DNA of 36,217 bases from Inquilinus limosus (GTDB lineage Bacteria > Pseudomonadota > Alphaproteobacteria > DSM-16000 > Inquilinaceae). The notes beneath the pieces are model-generated. The model ran no database searches. It saw only the letters and a program-made list of their open reading frames with translations, and was not told the origin of the DNA. Of this stretch, positions 14,087 through 21,495 are shown piece by piece; within the stretch, counting starts at the first letter, position 1; each line of letters opens with the position of its first letter. The position numbers were made by a program, and so were the translations under genes. Location: assembly GCF_002195995.1 (NCBI RefSeq), contig NZ_NHON01000065.1:15-36231 (forward strand). Reading direction: 5' to 3'.

Positions 14087-14965
14087 TCAGCCCCGCGCCG
14101 CCTCGCGCCCGATCAGCTTCAGCCGCAGCCATTTCGACAGGGTGTCGATCAGCGCGACAACGGCCAGCACCAGGATCAGGATGAAGGCGACCTGGTCCCA
14201 GGCCAGGATCTTGATGCGCTCGGAGATCTGCAGCCCGATGCCGCCGGCGCCGACGATGCCGAGGATGGTGGCCGAGCGGGTGTTGGATTCGAAGAAGTAC
14301 AGCGCCTGCGACAGGAACAGCGGGATCGCCTGCGGCAGCACGCCGAAGCGCAGCACCGCCAGGGTCGAGGCGCCGGTCGAGCGCACGCCCTCGATCTGCT
14401 TCTTCTCCGCCGTCTCGATCGCCTCGGCATAGAGCTTGGAGAGCGAGCCGATGTCGGAGACGCAGATGGCCAGGATGCCGGCCAGCGGCCCGAGGCCCAC
14501 GGCGCGCACGAACACCAGCGCCCAGATCAGCTGGTCGACGCCGCGCAGCCCGTCGAACAGCCGGCGGAAGCCGAAGCGCAGGAATCCGATCGGCACGATG
14601 TTGCGGGCGCCGAGGAAGCCGAGCGGGATGGCGACCAGCGAGGCGATCAGCGTGCCGATGAAGGCCATGGCCACGGTCTGGCCCAGCGCGGTGAAGATCT
14701 CGCCATACTGCCAGTCGGCCATGCCGTGCCAGGACACCATCTGCGCGGCGATGACGAACAGCCCGTTCGGGCTGACCAGCCCCTCATAGAGCCGGGCCGG
14801 CGAGAAATCGAAGGTCCAGAGCAGGTAGCCGAGATAGGCGGCGGCCAGGGCCAGCAGCGCGTTGCGCAGCAGCCTTTCGCCCCAGGACCGGCCGAAGGCG
14901 CGCGGCAGGGCGGCACGGGCATGGTCGACGTCGATCGGGCGGATCCGGGCGAAGCGGGCTCCCAT
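14087..14965 (-). CDS. phnE: Phosphonate ABC transporter permease (second copy)
   Basis: A 292-residue inner-membrane permease of the PhnE family. Membrane segments begin at LLALAAAYLGYLLW. The family core is IFTALGQTVAMAFIGTLIASLVAIPLGFLGARNI, then LIWALVFVRAVGLGPLAGILAI. The EAA-type ATPase contact is in EAIETAEKKQIEGVRSTGASTLAVLRFGVLPQAIP, followed by SATILGIVGAGGIGLQI. It overlaps the upstream permease gene by one base (TGATG), so the two probably form a heterodimeric channel. It is last in the leftward phnCDEE operon. Confidence 0.93.
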   Translation of the reverse strand: MGARFARIRPIDVDHARAALPRAFGRSWGERLLRNALLALAAAYLGYLLWTFDFSPARLYEGLVSPNGLFVIAAQMVSWHGMADWQYGEIFTALGQTVAMAFIGTLIASLVAIPLGFLGARNIVPIGFLRFGFRRLFDGLRGVDQLIWALVFVRAVGLGPLAGILAICVSDIGSLSKLYAEAIETAEKKQIEGVRSTGASTLAVLRFGVLPQAIPLFLSQALYFFESNTRSATILGIVGAGGIGLQISERIKILAWDQVAFILILVLAVVALIDTLSKWLRLKLIGREAARG

Positions 14966-15864
14966 CAATGCGCCTCCCGCGGCAGGAAGAATGAGCGCAG
15001 CCGCTCGGAGCCGAGGTCGATCAGCGTCACCGCCGCGACGATCATCAGCACCAGCGCGCTCAGCTCCTCGTAATAGTTGAAGCTGACGATGTAGTAGAGT
15101 TCCTGCCCGATGCCGCCGGCGCCGACGAAGCCCAGCACCGAGGCCGAGCGGATGTTGATCTCCAGCCGCAGCAGCCCGTAGGACAGGAAGCTCGGCAGCA
15201 CCTGCGGCAGCACGCCGAAGCGCATGATCTGGACCCAGGTGCCGCCGGCGGCGCGGATGCCCTCGAGCGGCTTGTCGTCCACCGCCTCGTTGACCTCGGA
15301 GAACAGCTTGCCGAGCGCGCCGGTGGTGTGCACGGCCATGGCCAGGATGCCGGCCAGCGGCCCGACGCCATAGGCCCAGACGAAGCACAGCGCGTAGACG
15401 ATGTCCGGCACGCTGCGGCAGATCTCGAGGAAGCGGCGGCTGAGATGGTAGACCAGATGGCTGCGCACCAGGTTGCGCGAGGCCGGGAAGCTGAGCAGCA
15501 GCGCTGCGGCGGCGCCCAGCACGGTGCCCAGGATCGCCATCTGCGCCGTCTGCCACAGCAGCACCAGATAGCTGCCGGCGCGGTAGTACCAGTAGGCGAC
15601 CGACCCCTTGGTCTTGCTGTCGGAAATCAGCTCGCCCCAATGCAGCGTCGGCAGGGTGCGTTCGAAATACTCGCCGATCCGCGGCACGCCCGCGGCCAGC
15701 TTGGACGGGTAGAACTCGCCGATATATCCGCCGGCGACGATTGCGGCGACGAACAGCACAAGGCCGATCAGCGTGGCGCGGCGCCGCTGGCGCAGCAGCG
15801 CCCGGCGCCCGGCCTCGAAGGCCGCGACCGGGTCGGCGGGACGGGTTTCGGACAGGAGGGTCAT
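14965..15864 (-). CDS. phnE: Phosphonate ABC transporter permease (first copy)
   Basis: A 299-residue PhnE-family permease. An N-terminal membrane segment (ATLIGLVLFVAAIVAGGYIG, about 30-49) precedes the periplasmic stretch and the core LLWQTAQMAILGTVLGAAAALLLSFPASRNL. The ATPase-coupling loop is in SEVNEAVDDKPLEGIRAAGGTWVQIMRFGVLPQVLPSF, then SVLGFVGAGGIGQELYY. The ATG at MTLLSETR was chosen because the longer frame runs into the palindromic repeat at 15887-15972. It partners the second permease directly downstream. Expected substrate is phosphonate or phosphite, taken from the binding protein upstream. Confidence 0.92.
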   Translation of the reverse strand: MTLLSETRPADPVAAFEAGRRALLRQRRRATLIGLVLFVAAIVAGGYIGEFYPSKLAAGVPRIGEYFERTLPTLHWGELISDSKTKGSVAYWYYRAGSYLVLLWQTAQMAILGTVLGAAAALLLSFPASRNLVRSHLVYHLSRRFLEICRSVPDIVYALCFVWAYGVGPLAGILAMAVHTTGALGKLFSEVNEAVDDKPLEGIRAAGGTWVQIMRFGVLPQVLPSFLSYGLLRLEINIRSASVLGFVGAGGIGQELYYIVSFNYYEELSALVLMIVAAVTLIDLGSERLRSFFLPREAH

Positions 15865-15886
15865 CGCACTTTCAGAATTCCCGACA

Positions 15887-15972
15887 CCGTCATTGCGAGC
15901 GCAGCGAAGCAATCCAGGGCCGCACGAGCGGAAGCATGGATTGCTTCGTCGCTTCGCTCCTCGCAATGACGG
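15887..15972. repeat. Palindromic repeat, family A copy 2
   Basis: About 86 bp with ends CCGTCATTGCGAGC and CTCGCAATGACGG and inner arms GAAGCAATCCA and TGGATTGCTTCG. It shares nearly all of its arm sequence with 1134-1223 and can fold into one hairpin. It lies between phnD and the first phnE, the same kind of position as copy 1. Confidence 0.88.
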
Positions 15973-15997
15973 TTGAGGGGTTCAGGCCGAAGCCGGA

Positions 15998-16936
15998 TCA
16001 GCTGCGGCGCTGGGTGGCCTCGGTCTCGCGCATCTTGATGATGCCTTCGAAGAAGTCGTGCTTGACCGGGGCGTAGCCCGAGCCGGCGCCCTTCTCGACC
16101 GCCTCGTAGATGTCCGGATGCTCGGTCGGCAGCTTCGACAGGAAGTCCAGCATGTCCTTGCGGAACGCCTCCGGCAGGGCGGTGCGGGTCGCCCACGGGC
16201 CGTTCGGGATCAGGGTCGACTGCCAGACAATGCGCAGGTCCTTCATGTCGAGCATCTTCTTGTCGACCATGCTGCGCAGCGCGCCGCGGCTGTAGCCCTG
16301 GGCCGGGTCGCCCTGGCCGGAGATCCAGGTCACGCCGGCGTCGTACTGGCCCTTCATCACAGCGACCACGCCCTGCTCATGCCCGCCGGAGAAGGCGGTC
16401 GAGCCGAAGAAGGCGGCCGGGTCGTAGCCCTGGTCCTTGAGCTGGAAGTTCGGGATCAGGTAGCCCGAGGTCGAGTTCGGGTCGGCGAAGGCCAGCGACT
16501 TGCCCTTCAGGTCCTCGAGCTTCTGGTACGGGCTGCTCGACTTGACGAAGAGCACCGAGTAGTAGCCGGTCGAGCCGTCGTCTTCCTTCGGCACCACCAG
16601 CGGCTCGACGCATTTGCAGTCCAGCCACAGGCCGGCATAGCCGGAGGCACCGAACTCGGCGAGGTCGAGCTGGCCCGCGGCCATGCCCTGCATGACGCCG
16701 GCGTAGTCGGTGGCCGGGAACAGCTTCACCTCGACGTTGAAGGTGGTCTCGAGCAGCTTCTGGAAGCCGTCGTAGCGAGCCAGCCGGTCGGCGTCGTTCT
16801 CGCCGCCGAGGATGCCGATGCGGATGACCGGAACGTCCTTCTTCCAGCTCGGATCCGCCGCCAGGGCGGTGCCGGCCAGGCCGGCGAGGGCGACGGCAGC
16901 CGTGGCCGCCGCGAGGATGGTGCGCCGCATGAACAT
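15998..16936 (-). CDS. phnD: Phosphonate/phosphite ABC substrate-binding protein
   Basis: A 312-residue periplasmic protein of the PhnD family. The signal peptide MFMRRTILAAATAAVALAGLAGTALA ends at an ALA-A site. The mature protein shows the type II binding-protein fold: IRIGILGGENDADRLARYDGFQKLLE, then LFPATDYAGVMQGMAAGQLDLAEFGASGY for the ligand-binding loop, SLAFADPNSTSGYLIPNF, and GQYDAGVTW. The upstream ATG of two was chosen because AGGGGA sits six bases before it. It is second in the operon, 68 bases after phnC. The exact ligand (phosphonate, aminoethylphosphonate or phosphite) is not decided by sequence. Confidence 0.93.
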   Translation of the reverse strand: MFMRRTILAAATAAVALAGLAGTALAADPSWKKDVPVIRIGILGGENDADRLARYDGFQKLLETTFNVEVKLFPATDYAGVMQGMAAGQLDLAEFGASGYAGLWLDCKCVEPLVVPKEDDGSTGYYSVLFVKSSSPYQKLEDLKGKSLAFADPNSTSGYLIPNFQLKDQGYDPAAFFGSTAFSGGHEQGVVAVMKGQYDAGVTWISGQGDPAQGYSRGALRSMVDKKMLDMKDLRIVWQSTLIPNGPWATRTALPEAFRKDMLDFLSKLPTEHPDIYEAVEKGAGSGYAPVKHDFFEGIIKMRETEATQRRS

Positions 16937-17004
16937 GGGTCTTCCCCTTTGCTGAACACTTGGTTCGGACGTCCGGCGCCGTGCCGGAAGCCGTCGGTTG
17001 GAGC

Positions 17005-17826
17005 TCAGACCGGAACCAGCTCGCGCTCGCCGGTCCGGGGCTCGATCGCGGTCGAGGTGATGCGCTCGTCCAGGGCCTCGCGCATGCCGTCGACACCGTA
17101 GATCCGCTCGACCACCTCCATGGTCAGCGCCTCGGGCGTGCCGTCGAAGACGACGCGGCCCTTGGCCATGCCGACCACCCGGTCGCAGTAGTGCCGGGCG
17201 GTGTCGAGCGTGTGCAGGTTGACGAGGACGGTGATGCCGTCCTCGCGGTTGATGGACCGCAGCGCGTCCATCACGATCTTGGCGTTGCGCGGGTCGAGCG
17301 AGGCGATCGGCTCGTCCGCCAGCAGCACCTCGGGCTCCTGCAGCAAAGCGCGGGCGATGGCGACGCGCTGCTGCTGGCCGCCGGACAGGGTGTCGGCGCG
17401 CTGCAGGGCGGCGTGCGCCATGTCGAGCCGGTCCAGCGCCTGGATGGCGAAGGCGCGCTCGCGCTCGCCGAACTGCTTGAACAGCGACGGCAGCGTCCAG
17501 TGCTGCGAGATGCGGCCGAGCAGCACATTGGTCAGCACGTCGAGGCGGGTGACCAGGTTGAACTGCTGGAAGATCATGGCGCAGCGGGCGCGCCAGTCCC
17601 GCAGGGCCTTGCCCTTCAGCCGGGTGACGTCGACGCCGTCGAACAGGATGCGGCCGCCGGTCGGGTCGGCCAGCCGGTTGACCAGGCGCAGCATGGTCGA
17701 CTTGCCGGCGCCGGAGCGGCCGATCACACCGACCATCTGGCCGGGGGCGATCGTCAGGCTGACGTCGTCGACCGCGTTCACGGCGCGGAAGCTCTTGGTC
17801 AGTCCTTCGATCACGAGTTCGGCCAT
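17005..17826 (-). CDS. phnC: Phosphonate ABC transporter ATP-binding protein
   Basis: A 273-residue ATPase that powers the PhnDE importer from the cytoplasmic face. Walker A is GRSGAGKST at 36-44, the Q-loop lies in MIFQQFNLV (about 84-92), the ABC signature LSGGQQQ is at 147-153, Walker B LLADEP at 168-173, and the H-loop His is in [11 protein letters not shown]. It belongs to the PhnC subfamily by the long insert after [11 protein letters not shown]. It is first in the operon, with GGAG eight bases before the ATG. No C-P lyase or phosphonatase gene is in the window. Confidence 0.94.
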   Translation of the reverse strand: MAELVIEGLTKSFRAVNAVDDVSLTIAPGQMVGVIGRSGAGKSTMLRLVNRLADPTGGRILFDGVDVTRLKGKALRDWRARCAMIFQQFNLVTRLDVLTNVLLGRISQHWTLPSLFKQFGERERAFAIQALDRLDMAHAALQRADTLSGGQQQRVAIARALLQEPEVLLADEPIASLDPRNAKIVMDALRSINREDGITVLVNLHTLDTARHYCDRVVGMAKGRVVFDGTPEALTMEVVERIYGVDGMREALDERITSTAIEPRTGERELVPV

Positions 17827-17855
17827 CAGGCACGCTCCGGTCAGGTCCGGGGCGC

Positions 17856-17870
17856 ATGACGGGACGTCAT
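17856..17870. promoter_or_regulatory. Inverted repeat upstream of phnC
   Basis: ATGACG-GGA-CGTCAT, 15 bp, 30 bases before the phnC start codon. It could be an operator. I see no repeated CTGTCAT pho-box in this upstream region, so phosphate-starvation control is not shown. Confidence 0.35.
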
Positions 17871-18051
17871 GGCCGCTCGGCGTGAACGGCCTAACAGAGC
17901 CGGGTTACAGTCGCGTGATCCTCGGATGTCGTTTCGATGAACGCCCGGGCACCGGCGGCACCGCATCGCCCGGGTTGACGTTCTCTCTCAAAGCGGCTTC
18001 TTTGCGCGCCAAGGCAGCAAATCATCATACGATTTGAGGGAGTAGAACGCG

Positions 18052-19356
18052 TTGCCAGAGTCCCGCCCGCAGACGATCTCCAAGATCACCTGGCGGCTGA
18101 TGCCATTCCTCGGCCTGCTCTATCTGATCGCCTATATCGACCGTCAGAACGTCAGCTATGCCAAGCTGCAGATGGTCGGCGATCTCGGCCTCAGCGAAGC
18201 CGCCTACGGCCTCGGCGCCTCGCTGTTCTTCATCGGCTATTTCATCTTCGAGGTGCCGTCGAACGTGATCCTGGCCCGGGTCGGCGCCCGACGCTGGCTG
18301 GCCCGGATCATCTTCTCCTGGGGCCTGGTCACCATCGCGCTGGCCTTCACCCAGAACGCGACGATGTTCTACATCCTGCGCTTCCTCTTGGGCGCGGCCG
18401 AGGCCGGCTTCTTCCCCGGCGTGCTGTTCGCGCTGACGCTGTGGTTCCCGCAGATGTATCGCGGCCGCATGGTCGGGCTGTTCATGGCCTGGAGCGCCCT
18501 GGCCAATGCGGTCGGGTCCACCGTCGGCGGCGTGCTGCTGGACATGGACGGCTTGATGGGCCTGCGCGGCTGGGAATGGGTCTTCATCGCCACCGGCATC
18601 CCGGCGGTGCTGATGGGCATCGTCACCTTCTTCTTCCTGCCTGACCGGCCGGAGACGGCGACCTTCCTGGACGCCGGCGAGAAGAAGTGGCTGCATGACG
18701 TGCTGGAGCGCGAGAACGCCCAGGGCAAGACCCAGCACGGCAGCCCCTTCGCGGCGCTGCTGGACCGCCGGGTGCAGCTGCTGGCGCTGTTCTACGTCGC
18801 CTTCCCGCTCGGCGCCTACGGGCTGAGCTACTGGCTGCCGACCGTGGTGAAGGGCTTCGGCGTCTCGAACACGGCCAACGGCCTGCTCAACATCATCCCC
18901 TGGGCCTGCGTCGCCCTGGCGTTGTGGTGGATCCCGCGCAACGCCGCCCGCACCGGCGACCAGACCTGGCACATCGTGATCCCGGCGCTGATCGCGGCCG
19001 TGTGCCTGGCGCTGAGCGTGGTGGTGCCGGGCAACGCCTTCAAGTTCGCGCTGCTCTGCATCGCCGCCGCGGGCATCTTCGCGCCGCAGCCGGTGTTCTG
19101 GTCGCTGCCGCCGAGCTTCCTGAGCGGGGCCACGGCCGCCGCCGGCATCGCCGCGATCAACTCGGTCGGCAATCTCGGCGGCTTCATCGCCCAGAACGCG
19201 GTGCCCTGGATCGGCGACGTCACCGGCAGCCAGCTGGCGCCGATGTGGTTCCTGGCCGCCTGCATGGTGCTGGGCGCGCTGATGACCTTCGTGGTCCAGG
19301 CCGCGCTGCGCCGCTATCAGCCACCGGCGCCCGGCCGGATGAGCGCGGCGGAGTAG
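18052..19356 (+). CDS. MFS transporter, anion:cation symporter (ACS) family
   Basis: A 434-residue, 12-helix major facilitator protein. ITWRLMPFLGLLYLIAYIDRQNVSYAKLQM (about 10-40) is the characteristic first helix of the ACS family (tartrate, phthalate, hexuronate and similar carriers). The second loop FEVPSNVILARVGARRWLARIIFSWG and GAAEAGFFPGVLFALTLWFPQMYRGR are likewise typical. The start is TTG with GAGGGAG about ten bases upstream; no ATG exists before the first helix. It stands alone, divergent from phnC and convergent with the crotonase gene. The substrate is probably an organic anion; no catabolic genes adjoin to say which. Confidence 0.9.
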   Translation: MPESRPQTISKITWRLMPFLGLLYLIAYIDRQNVSYAKLQMVGDLGLSEAAYGLGASLFFIGYFIFEVPSNVILARVGARRWLARIIFSWGLVTIALAFTQNATMFYILRFLLGAAEAGFFPGVLFALTLWFPQMYRGRMVGLFMAWSALANAVGSTVGGVLLDMDGLMGLRGWEWVFIATGIPAVLMGIVTFFFLPDRPETATFLDAGEKKWLHDVLERENAQGKTQHGSPFAALLDRRVQLLALFYVAFPLGAYGLSYWLPTVVKGFGVSNTANGLLNIIPWACVALALWWIPRNAARTGDQTWHIVIPALIAAVCLALSVVVPGNAFKFALLCIAAAGIFAPQPVFWSLPPSFLSGATAAAGIAAINSVGNLGGFIAQNAVPWIGDVTGSQLAPMWFLAACMVLGALMTFVVQAALRRYQPPAPGRMSAAE

Positions 19357-19387
19357 CGACAGGTAGCACACGTCCTCAGGGCCGGAG

Positions 19388-19522
19388 CCGCCCCCTCACC
19401 CGAAATCGCTGCGCGATTTCGACCTCTCCCCAAGGAGAGGTATCGGGGGCCGGCTCCATTTTCCCTCTCCTCGGGGAGAGGGAGGGGCCCGTCGCGTCGG
19501 CGACGGGAGGGTGAGGGGGCGG
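19388..19522. repeat. Composite GC-rich repeat, family B copy 1
   Basis: About 135 bp bounded by CCGCCCCCTCACCC and its near inverse GGGTGAGGGGGCGG. Inside are the small hairpins GAAATCGC-TGC-GCGATTTC and CCTCTCC-CCAA-GGAGAGG, then CCCTCTCC-TC-GGGGAGAGGG. It shares these modules with 24229-24341 in the opposite orientation. It fills the gap between two convergent genes, where the hairpins could also end transcription from both sides. Confidence 0.85.
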
Positions 19523-19544
19523 TCCCGCCGGATCCGCAACGCGG

Positions 19545-20324
19545 TTATCTTCCCCGGAACCTCGGCGGCCTGCGTTCGGCGAAAGCCGCCTGCCCTTCCC
19601 TAAAATCGGCGCTGCGATAGGCGGCCTCGTAGAGCGCCGCCGTCTCGGCCGTGTCGCTGTCGGCGCCGGCCATCATCGCCTCGATCATGCGCTTGCTGGC
19701 GCGCAGGCTGAGCGGCGCACGCTCCGCCAAGCCGTTGGCATAGTCCAGCGCCGCCGCCTCGGCCTCCCCATCCGGCAGAACCCGGTCGACCAAGCCGATC
19801 GCCAGAGCCTCGGCGGCGTCCATCAGGCGGCCGGAGAACAGCATGTCCTTGGCCCGGGCGGGCCCGACCGTCTGCACCAGCCGCCGCGTGTCGGCGAAGC
19901 TGTAGGCCAAGCCCAGCCGCGACGGGGTGATGCCCAGCCGCGCGGTGTCGCCGGCGAAGCGCAGGTCGCAGGCCAGCGCCAGGCCGCAGCCGCCGCCGAC
20001 GCAGAGGCCGCGGACCAGGGCGATGCTCGGCCGGTCCAGCGCCTCGACCGCCGCCAGCCCGGACCGGACCGCGGCATTGTACGCGGCGGTCGAGTCGGCA
20101 TCGGCGAAGACCGTGCCGAATTCGGTGATGTCCGCCCCGGCCGAGAAGACCCCCTCCCCCTCCACGATCACCGCCGCGACCTCGGGGTCGGCATCGATCT
20201 CGCGGCACAGCACCGGCAGCGCCCGCCACATCGCCGTGCTGATCGCATTGTGCCGCGCCGGCCGCTGCAGCCGCAGCCGCGCCAGCCGGCCGTCGCGGAA
20301 CCATCGGATCGGGGTGTCGGTCAT
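19545..20324 (-). CDS. Crotonase-fold protein (enoyl-CoA hydratase/isomerase family)
   Basis: A 259-residue crotonase superfamily protein. The CoA/oxyanion-hole segments are present: FSAGADITEF (60-69) and CVGGGCGLALACDLRFAG (108-125). DMLFSGRLMDAAEALAIGLVDRVLP follows normally. Of the two glutamates used by classical enoyl-CoA hydratases, the first (GGGCE) is Gly114 and the second (FGQPE) is Pro134 in LGITPSRLG. It is therefore unlikely to hydrate enoyl-CoA in the usual way; isomerase, hydrolase or decarboxylase activity on an acyl-CoA is possible. It is a single gene with no acyl-CoA neighbours. Confidence 0.9.
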   Translation of the reverse strand: MTDTPIRWFRDGRLARLRLQRPARHNAISTAMWRALPVLCREIDADPEVAAVIVEGEGVFSAGADITEFGTVFADADSTAAYNAAVRSGLAAVEALDRPSIALVRGLCVGGGCGLALACDLRFAGDTARLGITPSRLGLAYSFADTRRLVQTVGPARAKDMLFSGRLMDAAEALAIGLVDRVLPDGEAEAAALDYANGLAERAPLSLRASKRMIEAMMAGADSDTAETAALYEAAYRSADFREGQAAFAERRPPRFRGR

Positions 20325-20393
20325 CGGAATCCTCGGCTGAAAGCGGCCGAGTGTGTCACCGCGCGGCCCGGCCCGGCAATGCCGGGAGGCCCC

Positions 20394-20753
20394 TCAGGAC
20401 GTGCCGCAGATCGCGAAGGCGCTGACGGTCGCGGCGGCGTTGGCGTAGCCGAGGATGCGCCAGGCGTTGTTCTCCGGCTGGCTGCGATAGATCACGACGA
20501 CGGGGATCGTCACCGTGCCGACGCCGACCTCGCCGCTGTTGTACTGGATCGTCCCGGCGCCCGGGTTGCTGTTGAAGCCGCCGCCCAGGATGACCGATCC
20601 CGGCACGTCGCACGGCACGGTGATATCGACCGTATTTCCCGCCTGCACCTGCCGGTCCACCCGGATCTGGTTGTAGCTGGCGCCCCATGCTAGGGCGGGA
20701 GCAACAGCCAGACCTGCGAGCACAGCCCCGAAGCCCCTCAAGACCTTGAGCAT
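20394..20753 (-). CDS. Small exported protein
   Basis: A 119-residue protein with a Sec signal peptide (MLKVLRGFGAVLAGLAVAPALAWGA). The mature part is beta-rich and polar, with two cysteines (VPCDVPGSV and AICGTS at the end) that could form a disulphide. The C-terminal AWRILGYANAAATVSAFAICG resembles a pattern seen in other short secreted proteins, but I cannot name a family. GGGGGAG lies five bases before the ATG. It diverges from the tetR gene, so it could be under the same repressor. Confidence 0.75.
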   Translation of the reverse strand: MLKVLRGFGAVLAGLAVAPALAWGASYNQIRVDRQVQAGNTVDITVPCDVPGSVILGGGFNSNPGAGTIQYNSGEVGVGTVTIPVVVIYRSQPENNAWRILGYANAAATVSAFAICGTS

Positions 20754-20827
20754 GGTCTCCCCCTCGCCGAGAGGGGCTGAGGATAGGAGGGGAATCTTTA
20801 CAGCCGCTATCGCCGCGGGGGCCAGCC

Positions 20828-20833
20828 TTGACA
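20828..20833 (+). promoter_or_regulatory. TTGACA -35 element before tetR
   Basis: A perfect TTGACA. The best -10 candidate (GAGAAT, 15 bases on) lies inside the palindrome at 20846-20871, so repressor binding would hide the promoter. The -10 assignment is uncertain. Confidence 0.45.
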
Positions 20834-20845
20834 TCACCCGAAAAG

Positions 20846-20871
20846 AATGAGAATGAACGTTCATTCTCATT
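20846..20871. promoter_or_regulatory. Perfect 26-bp palindrome, probable TetR operator
   Basis: Half-site AATGAGAATGAAC followed directly by its exact inverse, with no mismatch over 26 bp. It ends at the base before the first tetR ATG and overlaps the probable core promoter. Each half also contains an internal repeat (GAATGAGAATGAAC), so two repressor dimers could bind. Confidence 0.85.
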
Positions 20872-21492
20872 ATGGATCCAACCATGTCCGAGACCATTGC
20901 CGAGCCCCTGACCCGCCGTGAGGAGAAGCGCCGCCGCATCCTGGATGCGGCCGCCGACTGCTTCGCCCGGCGCGGCTTCCACGGCACCGGCATGGCCGAG
21001 ATCTGCGAGGCGGCGGGGATGAGCGCCGGCAACCTCTACCGCTACTTCCCGGGCAAGGAGGCGATGATCGCCGCCCTGGTCGATGCCGAGCGGGAGGAGA
21101 CGGCGGCGCTGTTCCGCGAGATGCGGGACAGCGACGATCCGCTGGCCGCGATCATCACCCTGCTGGAGCGGTTCCTGACCCTGACCACCGACGCCGCCGG
21201 GCACCGGCTGTGGCTGGAGATCCTGTCCGAGGGCGCGCGCAACCCGCAGATCCAGGCGGTGCTGGACCGCAGCGACGCCGAGGTGCGGCCGGCGCTGGCC
21301 CATCTGGCCGGCCGCGCCGCCACGCTGGCTCAGGCCGACACCGCCCTCGATTCCGATCAGGCCGCGGTCTGGCTGCTGATGCTGATCGACGGCTTCAGCG
21401 CCCGGGTGGCGACCGATCCGCGCTTCGACATCGCCGCCGGCATCGCCGCCCTGCCCGCCATGGTCCGCCGCCTGCTCGCCCCGGGAGCCTGA
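20872..21492 (+). CDS. TetR/AcrR-family transcriptional repressor
   Basis: A 206-residue regulator. The N-terminal helix-turn-helix RREEKRRRILDAAADCFARRGFHGTGMAEICEAAGMSAGNLYRYFPGKEAMIAALV (about 15-70) is canonical TetR. The remaining helices form the ligand-binding and dimer domain (LTLTTDAAGHRLWLEILSEGARNPQIQAVL and so on). The first ATG is used here, but it directly abuts the operator and has no ribosome site; the second ATG at 20884 is equally likely. The efflux gene begins three bases after its stop, so the two form an operon that the protein probably represses until a toxic compound binds. Confidence 0.93.
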   Translation: MDPTMSETIAEPLTRREEKRRRILDAAADCFARRGFHGTGMAEICEAAGMSAGNLYRYFPGKEAMIAALVDAEREETAALFREMRDSDDPLAAIITLLERFLTLTTDAAGHRLWLEILSEGARNPQIQAVLDRSDAEVRPALAHLAGRAATLAQADTALDSDQAAVWLLMLIDGFSARVATDPRFDIAAGIAALPAMVRRLLAPGA

Positions 21493-21495
21493 CCC

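Noticed and set aside
17827-18051. Pho-box or riboswitch between phnC and the MFS gene
   Set aside because: I looked for paired CTGTCAT repeats and conserved riboswitch cores and found none; only a short inverted repeat is reported.
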